Source of the DNA: Allantophomopsis cytisporea
Lineage: Eukaryota > Ascomycota > Leotiomycetes > Phacidiales > Phacidiaceae
Assembly (NCBI GenBank): GCA_024752435.1
Contig: CP103032.1
Coordinates: forward strand, 1,550,001 to 1,614,000
Reading direction: 5' to 3'
DNA: 64,000 nucleotides
Below are positions 43,279-53,399 of the stretch, in pieces. The notes beneath the pieces were generated by a model. The model had not been told where the DNA came from. It saw nothing but the letters and a program-made list of their open reading frames with translations, and did no database searches. The position numbers and the translations under genes are program-made. The stretch's first letter is position 1; every line of letters begins with the position of its first letter.

Positions 43279-44192
43279 GTATCAATTGTAAAGTGGATTG
43301 GAGGGGTTTCGAGAGCTGGAATTTAGTTCCATGGGCATTGCATCGCAAACGAATAACATCCGCAGTAAAGCTCCATGAGAAACCTCTAAAAGAATTGGGG
43401 AAAAAACAAAGTTAAGTTATGACATAAAATATAAACTACACAAGATACACACCTCGTGCAATACCCCGAGCAGTATCCAGGTCCCTCCAACTCGCCTTTG
43501 CTATCTCCGCATCTGTTGGCTTCTGGATCGTCGATTGCACTAGAAAGAAAAATGGAACTCTGTGATCGCTTCAAAAATAAATTTCCAGATGATCTTTCAG
43601 AGTTCAGCATAATATTTGAGCAGAAATGTTCTCGTAAGATTCCGCACCAGAAATGATGCTGGCTCGTTTGCGGTACTGTAGGTGTGATCGGCGTGCAGAT
43701 TATCGAGAGTTGCAACTGAAATAGATTTTGAACAGGACGACTTGGAAGAAGGGACCTGAGCGATGCGCGTTCTTGGATGCGATACGTAGATGGAGTTTTG
43801 TAGGAGCAATGTAGAAGAGTGAAGTATCAGGATAAATGTCTATATTTGAGCAGATCTAGAGTTCCATGTAATGCCCAAACTAGGTCTCATCAGGTAGATT
43901 AAATTCGTGAATCAATCGTACTTCAGTATGTGATGTATGGCGACCTGACCGCCGAGTAACATATGTATGTACATGGGAGACGCGGTAGGATCATCCAATG
44001 TAACGGTCGCGTTTTGCTGCGCGAGCGAGTACTGCGCTGCGTACGTCTATCAATCAGCGAGCACAAGTGTATTGATAGCGCGCTAGCGAGTGACGAACAG
44101 CTTTGTACCGTTGAAGACCTTATTTCTGCGAACTTCATGAATTGCGCCCCGACAAGCACTCATCCACCACTTATTTCTTTGACATATTTACC
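43279..44192. other. Divergent spacer between the coiled-coil gene and RVB2
   Basis: About 910 bp containing both promoters. A 109-codon minus-strand frame at 43386-43715 is Cys/Ser-rich with no domain and was not called. Sequence around 44000-44100 contains GCGAGCGAGTACTGCGCTGCG-like GC-rich promoter DNA. Confidence 0.4.
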
Positions 44193-45701
44193 ATGTCGGC
44201 AGTATGTATTACATCTTTGCGCATTAATTATATGACTGACCTTCCTAGGCAATCCAAACCGTGTCCGAGAGCAAAGAGCTTCGAGGCTTAAACCTCATTG
44301 CTGCTCACTCTCATATTCGTGGTCTAGGTGTCGACCCAGAGACTCTCGAACCTAGAGCTTCGTCACAAGGACTCGTAGGACAAGAGAAAGCAAGAAAAGC
44401 TGCTGCGATTATCTTGCAGATGGTACGCGACAACAGAATCGCTGGAAGAGCAGTGCTGATCGCTGGTCCACCAAGGTAAGCCAGAAAGGACTACATACGC
44501 GATTTAATGCTTACAGACGTCTAGCACTGGTAAAACAGCCATTGCCATGGGAATGGCGCAATCACTCGGACCGGATGTCCCTTTTACTACGCTTGCGTCC
44601 TCCGAAATTTTCTCCCTCGAGATGTCGAAGACAGAGGCTCTGACCCAGGCATTCCGCAAGTCTATTGGTGTACGAATTAAAGAGGAGAGCGAGATGATTG
44701 AGGGCGAGGTTGTCGAAATCCAAATCGACAGAAGCGTCACTGGAGGCAACAAGCAGGGAAAGTTAACAATCAAGACCACTGATATGGAAACTATCTACGA
44801 CATGGGAACGAAGATGATCGACTCTATGACCAAAGAGCGAGTTATGGCAGGCGATGTTATCTCCATTGATAAAGCGTCTGGAAAGATCACCAAGTTAGGA
44901 AGATCGTTCACTCGCTCACGCGATTATGATGCTATGGGCGCCGATACCAAATTTGTTCAATGTCCAGATGGAGAGCTTCAGAAGCGAAAGGAAGTCGTAC
45001 ACACTGTTAGTCTTCACGAAATCGACGTTATAAACTCCCGGACCCAGGGTTTCTTGGCTCTTTTCTCTGGTGATACTGGAGAAATCAGAAGCGAGGTTCG
45101 AGAGCAAATCAACACCAAGGTCGGCGAATGGAAGGAGGAAGGCAAGGCAGAGATTGTTCCTGGCGTACTTTTCATCGATGAGGTGCACATGCTGGACATT
45201 GAGTGCTTCTCATACATCAATAGAGCTCTGGAAGACAACTTGGCTCCTATCGTCATCATGGCTAGCAACCGTGGCAACTCACGTATTAGAGGCACAAACT
45301 ACAAGAGCCCACACGGTCTGCCGCTCGATTTCTTAGATCGTGTCGTTATCGTCAGTACCCACTCATATGCCAAGGAGGAAATCCAGCAGATCCTGGCTAT
45401 TCGTGCCCAGGAAGAGGAGATTGAGGTCTCGCCAGATGCTCTTGCTCTGCTCACAAAGATTGGCGAAGAAGCCGGACTACGATATGCCAGCAACCTGATC
45501 ACAACCTCTCAATTACTGAGCGCCAAACGCCGATCCAAGACTGTTGAGATTGATGATGTGCAGCGAAGTTTCAAGCTCTTCTACGACCAAGGACGCAGCA
45601 TCAAGTTTGTCGCTGAGTTTGAGAAGAAGTTAATTGGAAATGCCGGCGAGGTTACGTTTTCAGTTACAAATGGACACGGCGATGCCATGGAGATCTCCTA
45701 G
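44193..45701 (+). CDS. rvb2: RuvB-like AAA+ ATPase 2 (Reptin/RVB2)
   Basis: Forms hetero-hexameric rings with RVB1 in the INO80 and SWR1 chromatin remodellers and the R2TP chaperone, which assembles box C/D snoRNPs and PIKK kinases. It is nuclear and cytosolic. The protein is 470 aa from exons 44193-44201 (only MSA), 44249-44475 and 44525-45701. The intron in the P-loop splits the Ser codon of Walker A, GPPSTGKT (76-83). Other motifs are IRGLGVDPETLEPR, GLVGQEKARKAA, LASSEIFSLEMSKTEALTQA, the insertion domain (EGEVVEIQIDR), Walker B LFIDEVHML (Asp297-Glu298), sensor MASNRG and LDFLDRVVIVST. Every motif is intact and the length equals yeast Rvb2 (471). Confidence 0.97.
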
Positions 45702-46634
45702 AAAACTGATTTTTCTGGCGTATGATGATTTGGGATTAGTCAAGGTAGAATCTCTGAAAAGCGTAAAAGGCGTTGGGAGTAGGTGCTAGAACTAATGACA
45801 TTTGAGATTTTGCATCACTTAAGCTGTCATCGCGTAGATTATCCAGAGTGCTCGTCTTATTTAAAGACAAACATGTCTTTTATAACAACTGATTTAGTTC
45901 AAAATAGTTAAGTATGTAGGATTATCAATATCTGTAGAATCATTGAAGTTTAGAGAATGGTTGAAAATCATGGACTCATCAAAGTCTGTAAAATCATTGA
46001 AGTTGTGAAGTCAAAACAGTCCATATAATCATCGCAGTCTATTGAATTCTTCAAAACCATTGAATCGTCAAAGTCAACACAGACATTGAGGTTTGTAGAA
46101 TTGTCGTACCTACGCTGTTTGTACCGTGGTCAGATATTGTAGTTCTTGATAAGATATATCAGCTTTAGAGGATAATTTATCCATCTGAAGAATTTAGTTC
46201 CTTGAAAGAATTGCATCTTCTGGGATAATATTCTGAAGTAGGAAAATCTATTCGATTAAGACAACTGACTTACCTAAGATAATTGACTGTTGTAAAATGT
46301 GTATACATCTTCATATGACTATACGGCTGTCACGAATTGTCGGACTCTCAGTTATTGTAATATATGGTCTAGCCCACTTATGAACCATGATCCTCTATGA
46401 ATAACTCTATGCTAGTTGAATATTCAAAGTTATGTGCTTTAGCATAGTTAATACTACCAAGCAGGGATCTCTTGCTTTTCTGGATTTCTGCTCGAGCATT
46501 ACAGGACAAAATGAATAAAGCGTCACATAATGAAGGTACGTTGTTTCTTTCTACCAAACAAAAAGCGGGAAAGAAGCTCTACTACATTACAATACCCTTG
46601 ATGTATCAACTCTCGGGTTCAGATAATGAAGTCT
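45702..46634. other. Spacer after RVB2 with degenerate short repeats
   Basis: About 930 bp, AT-rich, no gene. A 20-bp element recurs (see the repeat entry), and several further partial matches (AACCATTGAATCGTC, TTTGTAGAATTGTCG) follow to about 46105. Confidence 0.45.
45931..46004. repeat. Degenerate direct repeat, 20-bp unit
   Basis: The unit at 45931-45950 and the unit at 45985-46004 differ at one base of 20 (TCTGTA[G/A]AATCATTGAAGTT). They are spaced 54 bp apart, and poorer copies continue downstream. It looks like a decaying minisatellite in intergenic DNA. Confidence 0.6.
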
Positions 46635-47255
46635 TCAATGCCCATCCTCCACCTCCTCATCTTCATCCTCCTCATCCTTCTTCTTGGTGACGGTGAGAGT
46701 GGTAGTGGTGGTGATTGTGGTCATAGTCGTAGTCGTGGTCCTCGTGGTGGTGGAGGTGGTAGTCGCTGGCTTTAGCTCTCTATCAGCCCTCTTGAGTCTT
46801 CGAGACTTGTCTTGCGATGTCTCCTTCGGCTCCGGGCCCTGGACCGCCAGGCGTCTTGCCGCCGAATTTGCGTCAATCTCCGCCATCTTTGCCGCGGAGG
46901 TATCCAGAACCCTCGGTTTCCACCAAGCATCCTCGTGACCGTCCACTAATACTTGTTAGTACATTCCCTCAGAGGATTTGAGCGTAAGTATTTACTCCAG
47001 GAGATCGGGTTAGGCTCCCGGGCCGGCGTTGAGAGGAGCCAAGGATCAGACTCATCCACTATCACGCGTATATGAGCACATATCAAAGGTATCTTTCAAG
47101 TGATTTTACTCACAGTCTTCCAATTTAATTCGCTTTAGGTCGGGGTGGGGAAGGGAGATCGAGGCGGAAAGTCCTCGGACCCGGCGGGTCGGGAGCGGAG
47201 ACAGAGGGGGCGAGGGAGAAGGCTCGGCGGTCTCGGTAGAGGTATTGGAAGACAT
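46635..47255 (-). CDS. Small protein with poly-Thr tract and acidic end, unknown function
   Basis: Predicted 150 aa from exons 47255-47114 and 46945-46635. The 168-bp intron has a GTGAGT donor and a textbook TACTAAC branch eight bases before TTAG. Residues 1-47 are Ser/Pro/Thr-rich (PSPSPPLSPLPTRRVRGLSA), ending in LKRIKLED. The middle (HEDAWWKPRVLDTSAAKM, SAARRLAVQGPE) looks conserved in character. It is followed by basic KSRRLKRADREL, then a tract of about 25 residues that is nearly all Thr, and an acidic tail (KKKDEEDEDEEVEDGH). No family recognised; likely nuclear from the basic patches. The DNA coding the Thr tract is an imperfect trinucleotide repeat at about 46690-46760. Confidence 0.55.
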
Positions 47256-47724
47256 TGTGATTCTCTATTTGATACGGTTGAGTTAATGATTGGTGTTGTC
47301 TTGCAGAATAAAGAATTGGCTCACCTTGTTGTTGGTGTTGCGCGTCAAATATCTTAGTTCGGGAAGACATTGGTGTGAGAACAGCTGATCGAAGCTGCAG
47401 ACAAGATCAACCGTGAAGGCATCCACGAGATGTTGAATTTGAAGACTCCAGACCTCCATGAAATAGGTCTTGATCGAGTGATTGCATATGGGCACACGTG
47501 AGCTTTAACGAAAGACACCCGTACTATTGGTAAACTGATCGAGAATAGCTGCCATACGTAAAGTGAGAAAGAGCAAAGCCAGCACAACAAATTTCACTAC
47601 ACGTAAACCATAGTGGAGGTACCTAGTAAATATGAACACACAGAGCAGTATGACATCTGGTGCGGCTAGAACATTTCTGTGTCTCCTTTTTGGATATCTG
47701 GCCTACGTCGTCGTACTCTTTGCC

Positions 47725-48479
47725 TCAACCCCTCGCAGGCCTCGACATAAAAGCGTAATGAATCTTCGCCTTCTCCGGCCATCTATCATCATAGAGCCAG
47801 AGCTCTTCATCCAATACAAATCCCTTGCTCTTGTACAGAAATATGCCCGGCTCGGAAGCCTCCAAAAATGCAGGAAGTCCAAGCTCATCGGCCCTATCTA
47901 TTCCCCATTGAACAAGCATAGCTCCTGCTCCACGACGATGATATTCCGGGGAGGTAAACAAGAGGTCAAGAACTTTGTAGACATTAGTAAAAAAAAGCAG
48001 AGCCTTTGTCCAAATCAAACGTGGGTGAAATGTCAAAAACCATAAACGTTCGTCAAAAATTGAAATCACGAGATACCATAACAGAAAATAGACCTACGAG
48101 CACAACCTCCTTGAACCCTTTCCATCCTCCGTTCCCAAAACTGATCCATAATCCACTGCCTCCATTCTCTCTCATTTTCTTTCCCCTCCGGCACATCAAC
48201 CTTCGCCGTGTCCCACTCCTTCTTGCCAGGGAAGAATGCCCACTTCGCGGCCGCCGCCACATCGCCTGTCTCCTCATCCACGACCTTCAACCATACAAAC
48301 TCCTTCTTGACATCCTTCTCCACGTCCTTGAGGTACTTACTCAGCACGTGGTCGTGCGCTGCGGGACCACCCGGGTGCACGACGTCGTGTAGCAGCTCGT
48401 GCGGATAGAAGGCGGAGAATTGCTTGGTTATTATGACTGAGAAGTCAGCGGGGGCGGCATGCTCGAGCTTGAGTGGCAT
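47725..48479 (-). CDS. GNAT-family N-acetyltransferase
   Basis: Predicted cytosolic acetyl-CoA-dependent acyltransferase of 209 aa from exons 48479-48098 and 47972-47725. The split codon joins QGGCA to LLDLLF. The acetyl-CoA motif A is LLDLLFTSPEYHRRGAGAML, with RRGAGA at 140-145 in place of the usual Q/R-x-x-G-x-G/A. It is followed by WGIDRADELGLPAFLEASEP and the motif B-like GIFLYKSKGF. The first half (KLEHAAPADF, WLKVVDEETGDVAAAAKW) matches a common fungal GNAT subtype of unknown substrate. There is no targeting signal. The intron is 125 bp and ends in an acceptor CTACAAAG after a poly-T tract. Confidence 0.88.
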
Positions 48480-49565
48480 TTTGAGGAACGTGTGTATGTA
48501 TATTCTGATATAGAGTTGGAGGGAACAGAGATATTGTGATTCTTCTTAGCTTTTGTAGGATTTTGAGGAGGTGAGGGAGAGTGGGATAGAGCGATATGTG
48601 TGCATGATACTGACTCATCTGTACTGCGTACACAACATACCTACCTACCCTTGTACTTAGTACTGCGAAGGGCGTGCACATTGTTGACGATGTAAGAGCT
48701 CCCATGCTGCCAGCTACGAAGTATCATATGGTTTACAGAACATTGTGCAGAGGAATTTTAGTGGTGATTGTATTGTTGTCGCTATTACTATTGTGTAACG
48801 ATCGAGTCATAGGTACGCACCGAAGGTCATGTAAATCAACGAAGGTAGTTCCGTAATACATATATATTAACTTAACGTCTACAAACCAAGAGAAATATAT
48901 CCTACAATCCTAGCTCATTTTAAGATAAGATAGTTTTTCGATTTTGACAACTTATTAGATTACTGGATAACATCAGAGACGATGGTTTTGGATCAACTAA
49001 TAGATTTGTAATAAGTAATTTTGAACGACTGCAATGATTCTGAAGGCCTGAATAATTCTACGGATTTCGAGAGCATTGCACCACATGACACTACATGACC
49101 CTACATAATCACATCACAGCACATCAGAAAACTTCAATGACTTAATGGAATATATTCAGGAATGGCACAGAAGTACAACCATCTCACCAAGTCTAAAATT
49201 TCCCATCATCAAAAGCTTTTCGATGCTGTCGTCTCATAATCCCAGACGTCCACCTCATCAACAACTGCGCGCACAATCCAGGTCATGTTCCGTCATAATG
49301 CTAAAACAAGCAAATCCGCAAAAGCAAAAAGAAGAGAAAAAGACAGGCAAGATAACCATCGCCCCAACCCCCGGATGTTATAAAAACGCCAGGGTTCCTT
49401 CAATGAAACCCGTTGATCAAGTAAAGAGTAGTTCAAACGCCCTGTGCTTGCAGTTTTACCCTCGTATAAGCCGTCGCTATTGGTACACCCAATCCAAAGC
49501 CCATACATAGCTGCGCCAGAAAAATCCATGGTGCCAGGAAAAAGGTTCAAGAATTACTGGGAAAT
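48480..49565. other. Spacer between the GNAT gene and SCD6
   Basis: About 1.1 kb: the GNAT promoter on the left, the SCD6 3' flank on the right, and AT-rich DNA between. A short imperfect ACATGAC/ACATCAC run lies at about 49081-49130. A 121-codon plus-strand frame at 49145-49510 has no motif and overlaps the likely SCD6 3' UTR. Confidence 0.4.
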
Positions 49566-51505
49566 TCACTGGACTTCGGTTTGACCGCCACGGTAGCCTC
49601 CACGACCACGTGGTTGTCCGTTGCCGTAGCCTCGGCCTCTCATACCGCCACGTCCACGACCGCGACCTCTGAAGCCGCCTCTGTAGCCATTATCAACGCT
49701 ACCTTGGCCGAAGGTCTCAACGTTCAATGCTTGCTCCTTGCCTCTCCACTCTCGTCCGCCTGGTCTGCTACCATTGGCCTCAGCACGATCTTTGCTCTCG
49801 CTGGAGATGTTGTCAAAGAATGAGGTAGATTTGTTGTATCCTGATCCGGCTGGAATGACAACATCATCCTTTGGTTCAGAAGCCTCTTCAGCACCATTTG
49901 ACGGTGTTTCGCCAAGTGGTGAGCCAGCAATAGCTTCCTTGACAAGATCTTGCTTGTTGAACTTGGCGTTTGCTGACTCAAAGTCAAAGTCGGTAGTTGG
50001 AACCTCGACCTTGCGTTGCTCTGGACGAGCACCTCCACGGCCTCCACGACCTCTCTGACCAGCAGTGAAGCCAGTGCTGTTGCCAGGGTGACGTGGAGCA
50101 CGGATTGGCTCACTCGTTCTCATCTCAGCCACCTTTCTCGTGAGGTTGTCAACAGCGTTGTTGCTGCCATTTGGCTGGTTTGGAAGCTTTGCCATTGCAG
50201 CCGCGACTGCGGCAGTAGCAGCTCTTGTAGCATCATCCAAAGCAGGGTTTGGAGCTGGTGCAGCAGGAGCAGGAGCCTTGTTCTGAGGTGCGGTCTTCTG
50301 AGCTGCTGGGCTTTGCAAAGGAATCGCAGGCATGATGCGACCATTCTTAGGGCCAGTAGGTGGCTTGGCTGCTGGTGGCTGTGGTTGTTGTTGTTGTGGA
50401 GTAGCAACGGCATCTTTTGCGGCCTGCGTGGACTCGACCGGAGGTGTAGGGGCCTTTGCGGTTGGAGCTGGAGCGGCATCATCAGACTTCTCAACCGGTT
50501 TTGGAACACCTTGCTGTGGAGGTGGGCCTTGCTGTTTGTTGGCACCTGGACCAATTGGAGCTGGCTTGGAGCCTGGCCCCTGTGGGAAACCCTGCCCCGG
50601 TGGTCCAGGAGGGAATTGACCGTATGGGAAAGCACCTGGTGGTGGTTGTGGGAAACCCTGACCTGGAGGTGGATACCAGCCTGGTGGCGGCGCACCAAAT
50701 GGAGCACCTGGGTAGCCAGGACCTGGTGGGCCTCCGCGACCCCAGTTGCCTGGAGGTGGATAAAACTGTGGAGGATATTGTTGGAACTGTGGAGGACCAC
50801 CTGGCTGCTGCTGTGGTGGTGGTTGTTGGTTCTGAGTGCCCTGACCCTGGAAGTTCTGTGGACGAGATCCGCTCTGTATATCAAGCAGTCAGTTATGTGA
50901 ATACTGCAACAATGGTATTTAAAAATGATGTTTGATTGCTTATGATCAGAAGGAAGGCAACGGAAAATCTCCACACGGTTTTGCGCTCTCGGAGAAAGTA
51001 TGATTTAACATCCGAAAATTCTTCATCAGTGAAGCATCTGACATTGGTATAACGAGCCAACGCAGAGAGAAAAGACAATGGATGGAAAGTGGAGACTTAC
51101 GCCGAGGATAGCGGGGTCATTTGGAACCTGCGGGGGCTTGTTCTCCTTTACCGCTGGGGCCTCCTCAATTCTGAGATCCTTCACATCACTTCCTCTGAAA
51201 ACAATGTATTCATAGACACTGTCGGAAGGAGGAATCTCTTCGTCTTGGTTGTTCTTGCGACCCTCAGTACCAAATGAGGACACATTCTCAAGAGCGACGG
51301 TCGACGTCTCTGAATTGATCTCGTGAAGAGTACCGACATAGCTACCTATGGTCAGCAAGGTCCTTCTCGAAGCTCGTGGTCTTCGAGCCGTACCGGATAT
51401 CACTCCTCGAGACCAGCGATATGCGCGATCTGTTTGTTGACGTTAGCTTTGAGAGCTCATAAGAGCCAGGGTTAGAGGATGAACAAACCCGATGAATTCG
51501 GACAT
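49566..51505 (-). CDS. scd6: LSM14/SCD6-family RNA granule protein
   Basis: Translation repressor and decapping cofactor of P-bodies and stress granules (yeast Scd6, fission yeast Sum2, human LSM14). The protein is 533 aa from exons 51505-51489, 51429-51394, 51341-51101 and 50873-49566. Domains in order are an N-terminal LSm14 domain (1-85: MSEFIGSRISLVSRSDIRYV, YVGTLHEINSETSTVALENV, EYIVFRGSDVKDL), a long Pro/Gln/Gly-rich linker, the DFDF box (TDFDFESANAKFNKQDL near 391), the FFD box (KSTSFFDNISS near 450), the TFG box (ALNVETFGQGS near 485) and a C-terminal RGG region (RGRGRGRGGMRGRG). Exon 3 requires the GGTAG acceptor one step downstream of a nearer TAG to give DIRYVGTL. The start codon is 341 bp from a divergent PEX39-like gene. 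Confidence 0.95.
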
Positions 51506-51846
51506 TGTGAAAAGGTGCTGCGCGCAGCGAGCTACCAGTAAGTATTAGAAAAGAGGGAGAAAGAAAATTGGAAGAAAGAAGAGAGAAGATGGTGGTTTTG
51601 GTGGTGCGGTGGATGTTCGTATGTGGGGGGTTTTGGAATTAGTTGTTCATTGAAGGAGGGTTTGTGTGGTTAGAGGCTGGGAAGAAGCTCGAAATTACTA
51701 GCGTGCAGCTACGGTGGTCTGAGATGCTCTAAGCGAAGCTTCCGAATCTCTCAGCCTTACATTGATGAAGTTGGAGCCTTGCCGATGATGAGAGTGGGCG
51801 GGCAACTCTTCATGAACATCGATTGTCAATTATTGCCTTCAAAGTC
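51506..51846. promoter_or_regulatory. Bidirectional promoter of SCD6 and the PEX39-like gene
   Basis: 341 bp between divergent start codons. The SCD6 side is purine-rich on the plus strand (GAAAAGAGGGAGAAAGAAAATTGGAAG region), giving a pyrimidine-rich leader on the transcribed strand. No factor site is claimed. Confidence 0.5.
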
Positions 51847-52486
51847 ATGTCGGTCACAGGGGAGGAAGATGTGAATATCAGTCCGTCTCAGGGAGAGGGG
51901 ACGAAGATAAAGAGCAATGAGGAAATTTTCCAAGACCTCGAGAATTATCCATGGGATACCGATCTTGAGTTCCAGGTAAGAGGAACACCTCGGTCAGCAA
52001 AGTATCAAGACTCCTTACTAAAATATACTACAGGGTGGTCTTCAAGCAATTCTAGGCACATCAAAGAACCCCACTCAGATCCAACAGCTCACTCTTCGAG
52101 CTCGAACGTTCTTTTATGCCCGAAAGTTCTCTACTCCAATCGATTTCGATGCGTACAAGACCTGGCGGGCAGCTCAACCGGATCTCCCTCAGCTGACCAC
52201 TTTCGATTCCCCACAAATGTTACAAACCGAACCTGAACTGCAAGCTGTAGAAGAAGAAGCAGCAGCACCATATCCCCAAACATTCCAAGAAATTGTGCGA
52301 CTGATTACATCTGGTGAACCGATCCCGGGAATCAAGGAAATCCCACCAACAGTATTAGAGGATAAGGCTACTAAACCTGTAGCATCTAAACGAAAGAAGC
52401 CATGGGAGAAGGAAGTGACCGAGGTGAATGGTGAGGGTACGTTTGGAGATAGAAGGGATGATTATATTGTTCAAGAGACGGTATGA
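51847..52486 (+). CDS. pex39: KPWE-motif protein, PEX39-like (peroxisomal import cofactor candidate)
   Basis: Predicted 193 aa from exons 51847-51975 and 52034-52486. Two short motifs define the family that includes yeast Yjr012c/Pex39 and human C6orf226: a PIPGIKEIPPTVL segment (139-151) preceded by FQEIVRLITSGE, and KKPWEKE with the KPWE at 165-168. From memory, Pex39 works with the PTS2 receptor Pex7 and its KPWE motif binds Pex7. The N-terminal half (IFQDLENYPWDTDLEFQ, then TLRARTFFYARKFSTPIDF, AYKTWRA) resembles the longer fungal members. The ATG at 51847 is the first proper start. The gene symbol is assigned on motif grounds and should be confirmed by search. Confidence 0.75.
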
Positions 52487-53399
52487 TCGATTCTCTGCAT
52501 CCATAGGATTACGAAGAGGATGATACAACTTGGAAGAAATGTGGTTGGATTAGGCTAGGCACTTCTTTATGTTACACGTATGTTAATGAATTATGAGAAT
52601 TTAAGAAAAGGTTATTGAATATAGTGGTCCAAATATTGAGTAGTGTTCGACAGATTTAGGCTCTCAGTGAGTGTACACCTTTTGATAACTATGGCGCTCG
52701 CAATAAGCCTGATTCCAGACATTTGACTCAACCATTGAGTGGATAATGATTTATGGCATCACGTGCGTCACAAAAACATTAGGTATAAAATATCATGCAT
52801 CAATTCAGCCTATCTCTAAATGCCCAGCAACCTGCAAATCAATAGCTACCTACAGGAACAGGAAGGAAGGTGATGTGAACTGTGACAGCCAATTCCCCAT
52901 AGACTCCCCTTAGACTCATCACCGCAATATTAGCATTCAACTGCATAATGCCAGACTCCTCCGCAGCAAAAAGCAAGTCCGTTGCAAAGAAATACCAAAA
53001 GAAAAATTCTCCATCATCCACCACCACATTAGAGGCGCTGCATAAACACCGCAAGACTAGAGTCATAACCATGTGTCCAAAGCGCCAGCGAATTCGAGAC
53101 CAGGCGTATGATGACCGGGAACTTTAGGTAGGTGAAGTGAGATATCAAAACCAGAGAGAATTTATATTATGTGAGAATGCATGACCTTGTCTTGCCATGG
53201 AAGGTGATAAAACTCGGAGATGAGATGGTCACTCTTGAGAGCGTCCAGCTGAGAAGCCGGACAATCGTACATAGTTTTTGACCAAAGGAAAAAAGGACGG
53301 AAGCCAAATCAATATGTCGCAATGAGAAAATAGACCTATTGGTTGGTCAAAAGATCGCAAATTGGTCACCGCTAGCAGGCATTATCACGACAAGAGAAT
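52487..53399. other. Convergent spacer between the PEX39-like and PUF genes
   Basis: About 910 bp holding the 3' flanks of both genes. A 77-codon minus-strand frame at 52839-53072 has no motif. The PUF 3' UTR probably fills much of 52.9-53.4 kb, where PUF mRNAs are often long, but no signal proves this. Confidence 0.4.

Noticed and set aside
50016..50974. Long frames on both strands (294 and 284 codons) in the SCD6 linker
   Set aside because: Out-of-frame reading of Pro/Gln/Gly repeats (Trp- and Ser/His-rich translations); SCD6 frame explains the region.
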